Shown here in pieces: positions 10,813-22,486 of a DNA stretch of 64,000 bases (position 1 is the first letter of the stretch; each line of letters opens with the position of its first letter). Origin of the DNA: Nicotiana tabacum (taxonomy: Eukaryota > Streptophyta > Magnoliopsida > Solanales > Solanaceae); NCBI RefSeq assembly GCF_000715075.1, contig NC_134097.1, positions 64,885,190 through 64,949,189 on the forward strand, given 5' to 3'. The position numbers were made by a program, and so were the translations under genes. A model generated the notes under the pieces. The model was not told the origin of the DNA. It searched no databases and saw nothing but the letters and a program-made list of their open reading frames with translations.

Positions 10813-12300
10813 ATGAGGTTCAGAGTTTGGATATTGGACTCAGGTAATATTGGAGTTACTCTTCAGAATACGACAACATCCTCATTAGTAACTGAGGATC
10901 CTGTATTAATTCATTATAGGGATACCACCCTTCAGAAGGAGAAGACACCATTTGGAATTACATTAGATGGGGTCCTCAGATATCGAAGACAATTGTGTGT
11001 GCCTAATGTTGCAGGGCTGCGTCAACAAGTTATGGGAGAAACTCACTATTCTCGTTATTCTATCCATCCAGGAGCAACAAAGATGTATCATGATATTAGG
11101 GAAGTGTATTGGCGGGACGAAATGAAAAAGGATATAGCAGAGTTTGTTGCTCAGTGTCCTAACTGTTAGCAGGTCAAAATTGAGTATCAAAAACCCAGTG
11201 GTTTATTGCAAGCTATGGAGATTCTGACTTGGAAATGGGAAGTAATCAATATGGATTTCATTGTAGGCTTACCTCGTACCCATCGTAAGTTCGATTCGAT
11301 ATGGGTGATTTTTTATAAGCTTACAAAGTCAGCCCATTTTTTGCCCATTAGGACTACATATTCCTCAGAGGATTATGCAAGGATTTATATTAAGATAATA
11401 GTACAACTGCATGGTGTCCCTGTATCTACTATCTCGGATAGAGGAACTCAATCTACATCTAACTTCTGGAGGTCCTTCCAAAAGGGATTGGGGACTCAAG
11501 TAAGTCTTAGTACAACATTTCATCCCCAGATAGACGGACAGGCTGAGTGTACTATTCAAACACTAGAGGATATGCTACGAGCTTGTGTAATAGACTTCAA
11601 AGGTAGCTGAATGATCATTTGCCGCTTATTTAGTTCGCGTATAAAAATAGCTACCATTCCATCATTCAGATGGCTCCATACAAAGCTCTTTACGGACAGA
11701 AGTGTAGGTTTCCTATAGGGTGGTTCGATGTTGAAGAATATAAATTACATGGGCCAGACCTGGTTAAGTAAGCCATAGAAAAGGTAAAGCTTATCCGGGA
11801 TCGATTATTGACAGCTCAGAGTCGTCAGAAGTCTTATTCTGACGTGCGGCAACAAGATTTAGAGTTTGGGGTTGATGATTGGGTATTCTTAAAGGTGTCA
11901 CCTATGAAGGGTGTGATGAGGTTCAACAAGAAAGGAAAACTTAGCCTTCGGTACATGGGACCATAAAGGATCATACGCAAAGTAAACCAGGTAGTATGTG
12001 AATTAGACTTGCCTTCGGACTTGGAGTATGTACATCCAATCTTTCATGTGTCTATGCTCTATAAATGTGTCAAAGACCCTTCCATAATTGTGTCAGTTGA
12101 TGACATTCAGGTCACAGAGCAACTATCATATGAAAAAACTTTCATTGCTATATTAGACGGACAGATTCGGAGATCGAGAACTAAAGACGTACCTTTGGTG
12201 AAAATACTTTGAAGAAACAACAATGTGGAAGAAGTGACTTAGGAGGCCTAGGGAGACATGAAGTTTAGATATTCCTATTTATTTCCCCCTCAAGAGAAGG
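10813..12300 (+). pseudogene. B integrase and chromodomain-like tail
   Basis: The zinc-binding His-His-Cys-Cys module lies in 11040-11166 (HYSRYSIHPG..., ending FVAQCPNC). One TAG follows at 11167-11169, where Gln is expected. The core keeps all three catalytic acids: Asp at 11254-11256 (MDFIVGLPRT), Asp at 11437-11439 (TISDRG) and Glu at 11545-11547, with 35 residues between the last two. One lost base near 11607 shifts the frame. The C-terminal part ([12 protein letters not shown] near 12020; ILDGQIRRSRTKDVPLV to 12212; then VEE-type residues) has the form of a chromovirus chromodomain, which tethers integration to heterochromatin. Confidence 0.9.
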
Positions 12301-12537
12301 ATCCGACTGAGACGTCATAACCTTAAGGTACATGTATGGATTCTAGTGATAGTTATTTTCATTGGTCATGTAGGGCCATCGTCATTATTGATGGTCGTGG
12401 TCCTATGTGGCGTTTCATTATTAAGTTTCTACAGGAAGAGTTGGTTGTAGTATTATTACCAAGGGAAACTCTGCCAAAGTTATATAAATCCCAGAAGGTT
12501 AACCATTCGAGGACGAATATTTCTAAAGGAGGAAGGA
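12300..12537 (+). other. B 3' untranslated stretch and polypurine tract
   Basis: No pol frame continues here. It contains TTCGAGGACGAA at 12506-12517, exactly 20 nt before the 3' LTR, followed by the polypurine tract AAAGGAGGAAGGA at about 12525-12537, which would prime plus-strand DNA synthesis. The same arrangement occurs in A and G, and with 22 nt spacing in D and F. Confidence 0.8.
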
Positions 12538-14506
12538 TGTTACATCTCGCGTTTTCATACGTTAAAATTTCATTTTTAGTTAACCGACATAGACTTGAGG
12601 ATGAGATCATCTTGACTTTAATGTACTTATGCTATTTATAACAAGCAATAAATAAGTGTTATGAAGGATAAAGGGGTACACAGATTAACGAAAACGAGTT
12701 TCGTTGGAAGTGGCCAATTTGGAATAAATACGGGTCGAGCAATAATACTCGATAATCATGAACTATTACCATGCAAGGTACTATATGACCACGGTAGTAT
12801 AATATATAAAGTATTTATGAAGTATTTTAAAAATAAATAAAATTTTAAGTAACTTGTGGTAATTTTTAAATTATGCGGGTAATTGATTAATTACCGGGTA
12901 ACATGACATTACCCATTTAACTAATAAATAGATAAAAAAATTAATTAAATTAATTAACATCCCACCCCCACCCCTACCCCTACCCCACGTGGCAAGAAGC
13001 CACAATAGTTGGAAATGACTAAGTAGTCACTTTGCCAAATGGCTAATATGTGATAACTTAATCTTTGTATTGATAAGATTTATCCATGACATTTAGTCTT
13101 GTAAAGGCTTCAGAAAACACAATCTGCCTTTGGGCTTAATAGCCAAAGACATTCCATTGAATCAGAAACATTTCCTTCATTAAAAATCGAACAACATTTG
13201 TATTCTTTGGTTTTAAAAAACCAAAAACGTGAGATGAAGAACCATTTCGTTCCAACGTTCAACGCATCCTAGGCAAAGAAATTTTTGTTCATAAGCTTTA
13301 AATCCTTAGTCAAAATTTCGAACCACTGTTTCGTTCAAGGATTCAAAAGAAGAAGCTTCATTCCGTTCAAATAATTTCAGGAATAGGTATGTTAAGGCCC
13401 TCCCTTCTTTCTTTTGGCATGTTCCAATTATATTGAAGAAACGAGTAAACACACAGTTTCCATAAATTACTCTATTCATAGAAATAGTAGGGGTGTCTAT
13501 ATTCTTGATTCCCCATGAAAAATATTATTATCTTCTGTTCATGGGTCTCAGAATAATACACAGTTGAAAAAAGTTTATCCAGAAGGAATATTGAGATTAT
13601 TACGTATTTTTCATGCATTTCACTCATTTATACATGTGCATTGACCCATGACTAGATGACGTTATATATGCGTATATATGTAAATATATGTATATGGGAT
13701 ATGGTAAAAGGTTACGGCGTTATATACGTATCACCACCTGATCAGTTGGTATATATTGATGATGTTGCCCATAGTGGCCGAGATGATATGATGGGATGCC
13801 CTCAGTGGCTTGATGATGTTATGTACACCTATACCCATGCATGGCACGACATTTATACGCATGTGCATGATATTATAAACGTTTTAGAATTTACAAGTTA
13901 TTCAGATTTAAAGATGTGTTTCCTTATTCCATGTTTCATCTATGTCTTTTACGTACTAATTTTCTTGCCTTACATACTCAGTATATTTTTTATACTGATG
14001 CCCTATTTCATGGGGCCTGCATTTCATGCCCGCAGGTGCAGGTAGGCAAGTTGACGGTCCCCCTTCTTAGGATCCTTGATCAGCGAGAGTTGGTATGCTC
14101 CACTTGATTCAGAGCTGCTTTTGATTTTGGTATGATACATTTGCATATATATATATATATATAATATACGTATGTATATGTATATGGGTATGTCATGGCT
14201 CAGTCTCGACTTTGTACAGTTATATTTCTATTAGAGGTTTGTAGATAGTATGTCTAATTGGATAGTGTGTGGCCTTGCCGGCTTCTAGTTTTGAGATGTA
14301 TAGTTGTCTATAGCAGCCTTATCGGCTCGCCCTACGTATGTTGTACGTATATGTATGTATGCCCTTTTTGGGCAGATTCCCTTCATGTACGTTATTTTTG
14401 TAACTCAACAAATGTTATACAGGTTCATATCCTAGATGCATGCTTAGTGGTGTTAGACAGGCAGGACTGAGGCACTCGTCGCAGCCCACCGGTTTGGGTA
14501 GTGACA
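12538..14506 (+). repeat. B 3' LTR
   Basis: 1969 bp, TGTTACATCTCG to GTGACA, directly followed by the TAAGT target duplication and the A RT frame. The segment about 13307-13385 is not the same as the corresponding part of the 5' LTR. A pyrimidine-purine TATATATATA run lies near 14150. The AGTAC-type hairpin motif is at 13975-13999. Confidence 0.93.
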
Positions 14507-14511
14507 TAAGT

Positions 14512-15530
14512 ACCCGCTCCCAAGGGTTGATTATTTATTTGATCAGTTGCAAGTTGCCAAGTGTTTTTCAAAGATAGACTTGATGTCCGGGTGCCATCTT
14601 GTAAGGGTTAAGGATGACGATATTCCAAAGAAAACATTCAGGACTAGATACAGGCACTTTGAGTTTCATGTTATGTCGTTTGGTTTGACCAATGCCCCAT
14701 CAGTATTCATGGATTTGATGAACTATGTGTTCAGGCCCTTTCTGGATCTATTCGTAATTATATTTATCGATGATATATTGGTGTATTCTCGTTCAGAGGC
14801 TGAACATGCAGATCATTTGTGTACTTTGCTTAGAACTCTACAAAAAAGGAAGTTGTATGTAAAATTCTCCAAATGTGAAGTTTGGTTAAACTATCTAGCT
14901 TTCCTTGGGCATATAATTTTGGGTGAAGGCTTCTGGCTGGATACACAAAATATTGAGGCAAAGTTTTGTCCTAAACCCATAACACCGACAAAGTTTGTAG
15001 AGATATTTTCTTCCCTTTCAGCACCTTTGACAAAATTGACTTAAAAGGGAGCAAAGTTTCAATGGACCGATGCTTGCGAACGGAGTTTCCACGCATTGAA
15101 GGATAAATTAACTTCAACACCGATTCTAACGCTCCTAGAAGGGACCGATAGTTATGTTATCTATTGTGATGCTTCAGGCATTGGATTGGGTTGTGTCCTG
15201 ATGCAACATGGGAAAGTAATTGTGTATGCTTCAAGGCAGTTAAGGAAGCATGAGCGGAATTATCCGACCCACGACCTTGAGTTAGCTGCGATTGTCCCTG
15301 CACTTAAGATATGGAGGCATTATTTATATGGTGAGCGTGTTGATATATTCACAAATCATAAAAGCCTGCAATATATCTTCAAGCAAAAAGAGTTGAATTT
15401 GTAACAGAGGAGATGGCTTGAGTTATTGAAGGATTTTGATATTAACATTCTCTACCATCTAGAGAAAGCTAATGTTGTAGCAGATTCCTTAAGTCGCCGA
15501 TCTATGGGTAGCTTAGAACGTTTGGAGGCC
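14512..15530 (+). pseudogene. A reverse transcriptase (second half) and RNase H
   Basis: The RT frame resumes after B, with [24 protein letters not shown] and an intact FIDD box at 14763-14774. The connection near 14990 is shortened, since the usual LGLAGYYRR words are missing in frame. RNase H follows at 15096-15404 with [10 protein letters not shown] and HDLELAA. The third catalytic Asp is Asn (codon 15354-15356, FTNHKSL instead of FTDHKSL), a G-to-A change. Stops accumulate from 15402. Confidence 0.88.
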
Positions 15531-15779
15531 GAAAAAGGTAATTAACTAGAGAAATATATCAACTAGCTTGTTTGGGAGATCGGTTAGTAGACTCTAACAA
15601 TGGTGGAGTTCATTTCTCATAGCTGAGGTAAAGGAGAGGAAGTACGATGACCCAAAGTTGGTCAAGTTAAGAGAGCGAGTTCCGCAGCAGAAGAAGTCGT
15701 TGTTAGAACACAAGAGAGAGGGAGTTCTCAGATAGATGGGTCGTTTGTGTTCTCCAGATATAGCAATTCTATGAGATAG

Positions 15780-17060
15780 GATTATGTCAGAGGCACATTA
15801 TTCTTAGTACTCTATTCACTCTGGGTCAACGAAGATGTGTCATGACATTGAGGAGGTGTACTGGTGGAATGACATGAAGAAGAACATTGTTGAGTTTGTC
15901 GCTCAGTGTCCTAGTTGCCAGCAAGTGAAGATAGAGCACTAGAAGCTCGGAGGGCTAATGCAGACAATAGATATCCCGACATGTAAATGGGAGGCAATAA
16001 ATATGGACTTTATCACGGGTTTACCTCGTTCTCATCGTAAGTTCGATTTCATATAGGTAATAGTTGATAGGCTCACGAAATCATCTCATTTACTAGCGGT
16101 CAGATCTACATATACAGCAGAAGATTATACAATGTTATATATCAAAAAGATAGTGCGACTACACGGAGTACCAGTATCTATTATATCTGACCGTGAGGCC
16201 CAGTTTACAACCCATTTTTTGAGGTCATTTCAGAGAGGTCTAGGAACTCATGTGAATCTCAGCACAACTTTTCATCCACAGACCGATAGACAAGTCGAGT
16301 GCACAATTCAGAGGCTCGAGGATATGTTACAAGCATCTGTATTGGATTTTAAGAGAAGTTGGGATAAACATCTACCTCTTATCGAGTTTGCATATAATAA
16401 CAGTTGTCACTCTAGTATCCAGATGGCTCTATACGAGGCTTTGTATGGGCGCAGGTGTAGATCTCTTATAGGGTGGTTTGATGTTGGAGAATCTGGATTA
16501 CATGGGCCAGACATTGTTCAACAAGCCATAGAAAAAGTAAAGCTTATCCGAAATTGACTATTGACGGCTCAAAGTCGTCAGAAGTCATATTCTGACATGC
16601 AATGACGAGATTTAGAGTACGAGGTTAATGATTGGGTATTCTTAAGGGTGTCACCTATGAAAGGTGTGCTGATATTTGGAAAGAAAGGAAAACTTAGCCC
16701 ACAGTATATTGGGCCTTATAAGATCATTTAAAGAGTGGGCCAAGTAGTTTATGAGTTATAATTGACTTTAGAATTGGAGTTTGTCCATCTGGTTTTTCAC
16801 GTATCTATGTTACAGAAATGCATTGGCAATCCTACAAGAGTGGTGCCCATGGATGATGTACAGATTACAGAGGACTTATCATACGAAGAAATTCCGGTTG
16901 CCATCCTAGACCGACAAATCTGCAAGCTATGGAATAAGGAGGTAGCCTCCGTGAAACTACTTTGAAGAAACAACAATGTGGAAGAAATGAATTGGGATGC
17001 CGAGGAAGACATGAAGTCTATATATCCTTACTTATTTCCTCCTCTAGAGAAGGGTCCGAC
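15780..17060 (+). pseudogene. A integrase and chromodomain-like tail
   Basis: The zinc-binding region (15795-15920, ending FVAQCPSCQQVK) has one in-frame stop. The core keeps Asp in MDFITGLP near 16003, Asp at 16189-16191 and Glu at 16297-16299 (35 residues apart). The Gly after SDR is Glu (16195-16197) and GQ before the final Glu is altered. 16132-16557 is open; the tail (VHLVFHVSMLQKC, AILDRQICKLWNKEVASVKLL, then VEEMNWDAEEDM) matches the chromovirus C-terminus and ends about 17060. The coding relation to B and D is obvious. Confidence 0.9.
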
Positions 17061-17257
17061 TGGGACATCACAACCATAACGTACGTGTATGAATTCTGGT
17101 GTTGGTTATTGTCATTTGTCGTGTAAGGCCATTGTCGTTATTGATGATTGTGATCCTATGTGGTATTAAATTATTGAAATTCTATAGGAAGAGTGGGTAG
17201 TAGCATTGTTACAAAGGTGACCCTGCCAAAGTTATAGAGATCCCGGGTTGTTGAACA

Positions 17258-17289
17258 TTCGAGGATGAATGTTTCTAAGCGGGGAAGGA
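17258..17289 (+). other. A polypurine tract with upstream TTCGAGGATGAA motif
   Basis: TTCGAGGATGAA (17258-17269) ends 20 nt before the 3' LTR and is followed by the purine run AAGCGGGGAAGGA, interrupted by one C. This marks where plus-strand DNA synthesis would have begun. Confidence 0.8.
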
Positions 17290-18410
17290 TGTTACATCTC
17301 GCGTTTTCATACGTTAAAAGTTTCGTCTTAAGTTAATTGACGTAGACTCGGGGGTGAGATTATCTTGAGATTAACGTATTTATGCTATTTATAACATGCA
17401 ATAAATAAGTGTCATAAAGGATAAAGGGTAGGCGAATTAAAGAAAATGAGTTTCGTTCAAAGTGGCCAATTTGGGATAAAATACGAGTCGAGTGATAATA
17501 CCCGATAATTATGAACTAGTACCATGCAACCACGGTAGTATAATGTACATATTACATTAAAAATGAGTAGTATTTTTAGGTAATTTGAGATAATTTTTAA
17601 GTATACGGGTAATTGGTTAATTACAGGGTAGCAGGACATTACCTAGTTAATTATTAAAAAAATGAGATAAGATTAACCCCCCTCCCCCTAAGAAAGGTAA
17701 CGTGGCAGAAGGCCACAAACAAAGGAAACGACTCTTTAAGTCTTCTTGAATAGGTGGCTATCTAAGATTTAGTGGAAACTAATAAGTAAAGACTTATTAT
17801 AAGTCTTATCTCAATGTTCATTTGGACAGATGAAAACAGAAACGTTCATGATCTAAAAAGTAGGAATCATATACATCATTTTCCTAGTTCAAGACTTCAA
17901 GAACAGAAGCAAAAATTCACTTCGATTTTTAGGTTCTAAATTCAATCCACGAAGGTTTCCAACGAAAATTGTTAGAATCATAGCAACGTAAAATTTTGTG
18001 ATTCTAAAAGAGTACGATGCAATATTCAAGAATATTATATGGAGTTTTACCTATTCCGGGTATGTTAAGACTATCCCCTCTTTCTCTATGGCATGATCCA
18101 AGTTATACAGAAGAAACAAGCAAATACACAGTTTTCATAAACGACTCTATTCATAGAAATATTAGGGGTATTTGTGTTCTTGATTCCTCGTGTGACATAT
18201 TTTTATATCTTCTGTTCATGGGTCTCAGAATAATATGCAGTTGAAACGGTTTATCCGGAAGGAATATTGAGATTATTATATATTTTCCATGCATTTCATT
18301 CATCAATACGTGTACATTGACCCATGACCATATGGCGTTGTATACGCGTATTTATATATATGTATATGAGATATGAGAAAAAGGTTACGGCGTTATATAC
18401 GCACCACCAC
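17290..18410 (+). repeat. A 3' LTR, truncated
   Basis: It starts TGTTACATCTCG at 17290 and retains the region deleted from the 5' LTR (about 17381-17845). It matches the 5' LTR up to GCGTTATATACGCACCACCA, then the similarity ends near 18410. About 720 bp of the LTR end are absent, including the hairpin motif and the terminal TGACA. Confidence 0.88.
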
Positions 18411-18940
18411 TAAATCAGTTAGCACAATGTTTAAAATTCTTTAAAGAAACAAGTAGGACAATAATTAAGACTGATTTCAGACCCTATATATGGGATTTAT
18501 ATAACAACTAGTTTTAGATCATATAGGGATGATTTCTATAATTAAAGCTGATTTCAAATTCTATATGCATGATATCTAAATCATAAATTAGGCAGAGTGT
18601 AGGTTAACAGAACCTAGATGCACATTGAGATATTAATCATTTAATATCCTATAAGCATGATTTCTAACAGGTGAAAGCAGAACACATTTGAACCAAATTA
18701 CGAGCCTATAGGTAGGATTTCTAACACATGATGACTGAACATGTTTTAGCATTATGACACATTTTTTAGCAAAATAGAATACCTATAGGCAGGATTTCTA
18801 CCCATATCAATATAAATGTAAGATAAAACCCCTTCCCCAATTTTACTAATACCTCAGAATGTAATTACAAGAATTATTATAGAACCAGAATCAATAGAGT
18901 AAATTACATAAATAAATAACTGTAGGGAGCCTACATCAGG
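18411..18940 (-). repeat. E' 3' LTR, second piece (Ogre-like, minus strand)
   Basis: The reverse complement of this stretch resembles the plus-strand E LTR at about 48160-48720. Both share a CAGTCTCCCTATAG-type region, a TTATTTATTTATGTA run, and a series of AATCATGCCTATAGG-like units. It continues, across the E insertion, the E' LTR piece that ends at 49818. It is cut at 18410, so the last roughly 1.1 kb of the E' LTR is lost. Confidence 0.7.
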
Positions 18941-19758
18941 TGTTGATACCCAATTTTTCCTCATATGTTTTTAACATATACATATATATATATATACTTT
19001 CAAAATAGCACATATGCAGTTATAAGCAAACATAAGCATTTTTATAATTTTTCTATAATTTTTCAAGGCTCCAAATTGATTTATTTCTTCTCTTTCTTAT
19101 TTATAGAATTTCCAATAATTATCTTTCAAACTATTTTTGTGGTGATTTAGTCATCCAAATTCTTTATTTATGCCAAAATAGTGTTTAAACATTTTTAGAA
19201 CATTTTTTATAATTGCATTTATATTTTTAGGCTAAATTGCATATATTTGCAATATTAGCCCGACTAATGCATAATTACATTATTGATGCATAAAATGATC
19301 TTTTATATTTTTAAATATAAAACAACTATTTTAAATCATTTTAGTACATGAAAATATTTTTGGAAATCATTTATTATTTTTATAAATTATATAACTATTG
19401 AAAGTGGCTATTTAAAATCTAGCCTATTTTATTTTCAATTTCAGCCCTAATTACCAGCCCAATCCCCAATTAAATTACCCAGCCCAAACCCTGAAGACCC
19501 GATCCGGCCCCCAATACCCTTTAATCTCGGTCGTTGATCATAAAGATCAACGGCCACAAACGACCCTTCCTAAAATAAACCCAAAAGACCCCCCCCCCCC
19601 AAACCCTACCATTCTACACTACCCGCCGCCCTGAAAACCCCCTCTGCTCTCAAACGCTCTCAACCCTAACCCTAATCCAACCTCACTAACCCTCACCCAT
19701 AGCTGTCTACGATGATCTCTCACCACCCCCTAGGCCTCCAATGGCCTCCCTCGTTAAT
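18941..19758 (+). repeat. E solo LTR, piece 1 (5' end)
   Basis: It begins TGTTGATACCCAATTTTTCC at 18941, preceded by TCAGG. The start resembles the E' LTR start read from 52483 on the minus strand. It is AT-rich to about 19440 and then C-rich with CCCTAACCCTAA-like words (about 19650-19690), as in E' near 51700-51830. The GATCAACG block near 19535 is shared with E' near 51835. It is interrupted at 19759 by D. Confidence 0.8.
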
Positions 19759-22452
19759 TGTCACGACCCCAAATACCTGTCGTTATGGCACCTATCACAT
19801 ACTAGGCAAGCCAACTAATTAATAACCACAACTCTCTTTCTAATAACATTAAGCCATTTTCTAACACAAGTTTTAGATACCAAATTCATTATAAGCGTTA
19901 AGGCAACAAAAGATATGCGGAAAGTCAAAATAACAATAAACTACACAGCCCCAATAATATGGTGTCACGAGTCTAGAGCCTCTAATACATCAATAGTCTA
20001 GGAGATGCGGAAAGATAATAAGATAAGAGGGAGAGAACAGGGCTACGGACGCCATGCAGCTACCTCGAAATCCCCGTCAAATACTAAAACAGCTGAAAGC
20101 CCTCACTCGGCCGCTCGGGCACTTGGATCTACAAACAAGGTGCAGGGAGTAACGTGAGTACGATAACTCAGTAAGTAACTAGAGTAAATAAGGACTGAAA
20201 GCAGTGACGAGCAGTTCAAAAATAAATAACTGGATAATCAACAGAATATCATATCATCTTTATAGTAAAAAAATCAGTTTTCGTTATAGAATCACATTTC
20301 CAGTTTAAAACATTGAAGTGAGTTGCTTAGCAACATATCCAATATTTCCGGTTTTAAACATTGAAATCAGTTTTCGCTGTGACGTGCAGCCCGATCCATA
20401 ATATATACATATCATATCCTCACTATTAGGTTCTCAACCTCTCTCACAGCCTCTCGAGCACAACAATAGAAATTAGGGAACTCAGCCCAAATAGTCCTCA
20501 CAATTAGAAGTGAAAAGATAAAAACAGTTTTAAACATGTAAACAGGTAAGACATGACTGAGGATATGTTTTTAGCAAGTAATAGTGAGGAAACATAGTCA
20601 AAATGCCCCTACGGGTTTCTACAGGTCGGCACAAGGCCCCAAACATGGCATACAGCCCATAATACAGTATAAATATCCAAAATACGGAATAATATAACGT
20701 TTCCAAATCAAATACGCGGCTCAATGGTTGCTACAGGACAGACCTAGTCACAATCCCTACCGGTGCACGCCCACACGCTTGTCACCTAGCATGTGCGCCA
20801 GTGCGTTTATCAAAACAAGTCAAATATCGGGGTTTTGTACCCTCAGTTCCAGATTTACAATGGTTACTTACCTCAAATCGGTGAAAATACTACTCTGCGA
20901 CGCCTTTTCCCCGTGAATCGGCCTCCACACGCATCGAATCTATCAAAAATAAGAACAAGGATGTCAAAATATGCTAAGGGAACAAAGCCCAAGCGAAAAC
21001 AATAAATAAAGGGCACACATCCCGAAATTAGCAAAACCCGAGCCCTGGACCCACTTCTCGAAACTCAGAAATTTTCACATCATTAGATTCCTTATCTACC
21101 CACGAGTTCATACATGTCAAAAGTTCTCAAATCCGACCCCAAATGGTCCTCCAAATCCCCAATAAAAGTCCAATTTCTCAAGCCTAGTTCTTCAATTTTA
21201 GGCTTAGTTTTCATGATTTTCTAGGTAGATTTCACAATAGAATCGAGTTTTAAGTCCAAAATTCTTACCTCCAAACGTTTCCCCTTGAATTTCTCTTTAA
21301 TCTCCTTCAAAAAGCTCTAAAACAATCAACTATGGAGGAAAATAGACCTACATTCGCGGACAAGACGACCTTTTAAACATTCTGCCCAGGCTTGGAGATC
21401 CTTCTTCGTGAACGCAGTCAATGCCTCGCGTTCGCGAAGCACAGTACTAACTTTGACCAAAAATCCTCTTACGCGAATGCGACACAACCATCGCAAATGC
21501 GATGCTTTGCCCAGGTAACCCTCCGCGAATGTGTTCAGCCCATCGCAAATGCGATGAGTTAAATCCATTGAATCTCAGCCTCACCATTCCTTCTACGCGA
21601 ACGCGACATCTAACCTGCGAATGCGATGAACAACCTTACAGCACTTCGTGAACGCGTCACCTACCTCGTGAACGCGAAGGCTAAACCTTCCCTGCCCCCC
21701 CTTAGCAGACTCTTCGCGAACGCGAGGGTCCTCTCGCGAATGCGAAGACTAAAGTGTCTGCAACTGCTGGAACTCAAAATCTGCAATTTCCTTAACTTCC
21801 AAATGATCCGATAGACCACCCAAAACTCACCCGAGGCCCCCGGAACCTCAACCAAAAGCACCAACATATCCTAAAACATTATTCAAACTTGTTCCAATCA
21901 TCAAAACACCTCAAACAACATCAAATCACCCAAAACACATCGGATTCAACCCTAAGTTTCTAAAATCTTCCGAAATACGCTTTTGATCAAAAACCCAACC
22001 AAACCACGTCCGAATGACCTGAAATTTTGGACACACATCCGAAATGACATAACGAAGCTACTGCAACTCTCAGAATTCCATTCCAACCCCTATATCAAAA
22101 TCTTGCCTATCAACTGGATATCGCCAAAATATCAACTTCGTCAATTGAAGCCTAAATCTACTACAGACCTCCAAAATTCATCCGATCGTGCTCCTAAGCC
22201 ACAAATCACCTCCCAAAGCTAACCGAACCATCTGAACTCACATCCGAGCCCTCTAACACATAAGTCAACATTCGGTTGACGTTTTCAACTTAAACTCACT
22301 CTAATAAGACTAAGTGCCTCAAACCTTGCCAAATCCTTTACGAACTCGATCCGACCAACCGATACCACATAACACGGATAATTAAAGCATAGCAAAGTAG
22401 ATATAGGGAAAATGGAGCGGCAACTCATGAGACGACTGGCCGGGTCGTCACA
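19759..22452 (-). repeat. D 3' LTR
   Basis: 2694 bp. On the minus strand it starts TGTGACGACCCGGCC at 22452 and ends at 19759. It lacks about 345 bp present in the other LTR, between about 20340 and 20380. It contains the AGTAC-type hairpin (20153-20175), a GACGTGCAGCCCGATCC word (20380-20396) and a palindromic-word array (21345-21760). Confidence 0.93.
21345..21760. repeat. Array of GCGAANGCG palindromic words in D 3' LTR
   Basis: About a dozen copies of a 9-13 bp word around GCGAACGCG (variants TTCGCGAACGCGA, ACGCGAATGCGAC, ATCGCAAATGCGA) occur, usually as close pairs 11-15 nt apart. Several have C-to-T or G-to-A changes within CpG. The other LTR has the corresponding array at 29495-29895. 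Confidence 0.8.
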
Positions 22453-22486
22453 TCCTCCCTAACTTAAACAAACGTTCGTCCTCGAA
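22453..22486 (-). other. D polypurine tract and TTCGAGGACGAA motif
   Basis: On the minus strand TTCGAGGACGAA (22486-22475) is followed 22 nt later by the LTR. AGGGAGGA directly precedes the LTR start at 22452. In D the motif lies inside the pol frame (residues FEDE), unlike in B. Confidence 0.85.

Larger units (their letters stand above)
5787..14506 (+). mobile_element. Element B: near full-length Ty3/gypsy chromovirus inserted in A
   Basis: Two complete LTRs (TGTTAC...TGACA) are flanked by a perfect 5-bp duplication, TAAGT at 5782-5786 and at 14507-14511. The A reading frame for RT reads straight across once B and one TAAGT are ignored, proving the insertion. Length is 8720 bp. Over 5787-5971 against 12538-12722, I counted 14 differences in 185 bp (about 7.6%), 12 of them transitions, by eye. 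Internal order is PBS, an odd ORF, protease remnant, RT, RNase H, integrase, chromodomain, PPT. The capsid and zinc knuckle are missing. Confidence 0.95.
2008..18410 (+). mobile_element. Element A: Ty3/gypsy chromovirus, carrying nested element B
   Basis: A begins TGTTAC at 2008 inside C (left flank CTGAC) and has a 5' LTR, a degenerate primer-binding site, gag, protease-RT, RNase H, integrase with a chromodomain-like tail, a polypurine tract and a 3' LTR. B interrupts its RT at 5787-14506. The 3' LTR stops near 18410, where unrelated E' sequence starts, so the right-hand target duplication and the other half of C are missing. Without B the element would be about 7.7 kb, plus the lost LTR ends. 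Every coding block contains stops or frameshifts. Confidence 0.9.

Noticed and set aside
14145..14185. TATATATATA run as a possible promoter or satellite
   Set aside because: A short dinucleotide run inside the B 3' LTR, absent from the 5' LTR at 7400; most simply a microsatellite expansion.
19650..19690. CCCTAACCCTAA-like words resembling plant telomere repeats
   Set aside because: Only two or three irregular units, inside an LTR leader, and similar words recur at the same place in E' (51700-51790). Not an interstitial telomere array.
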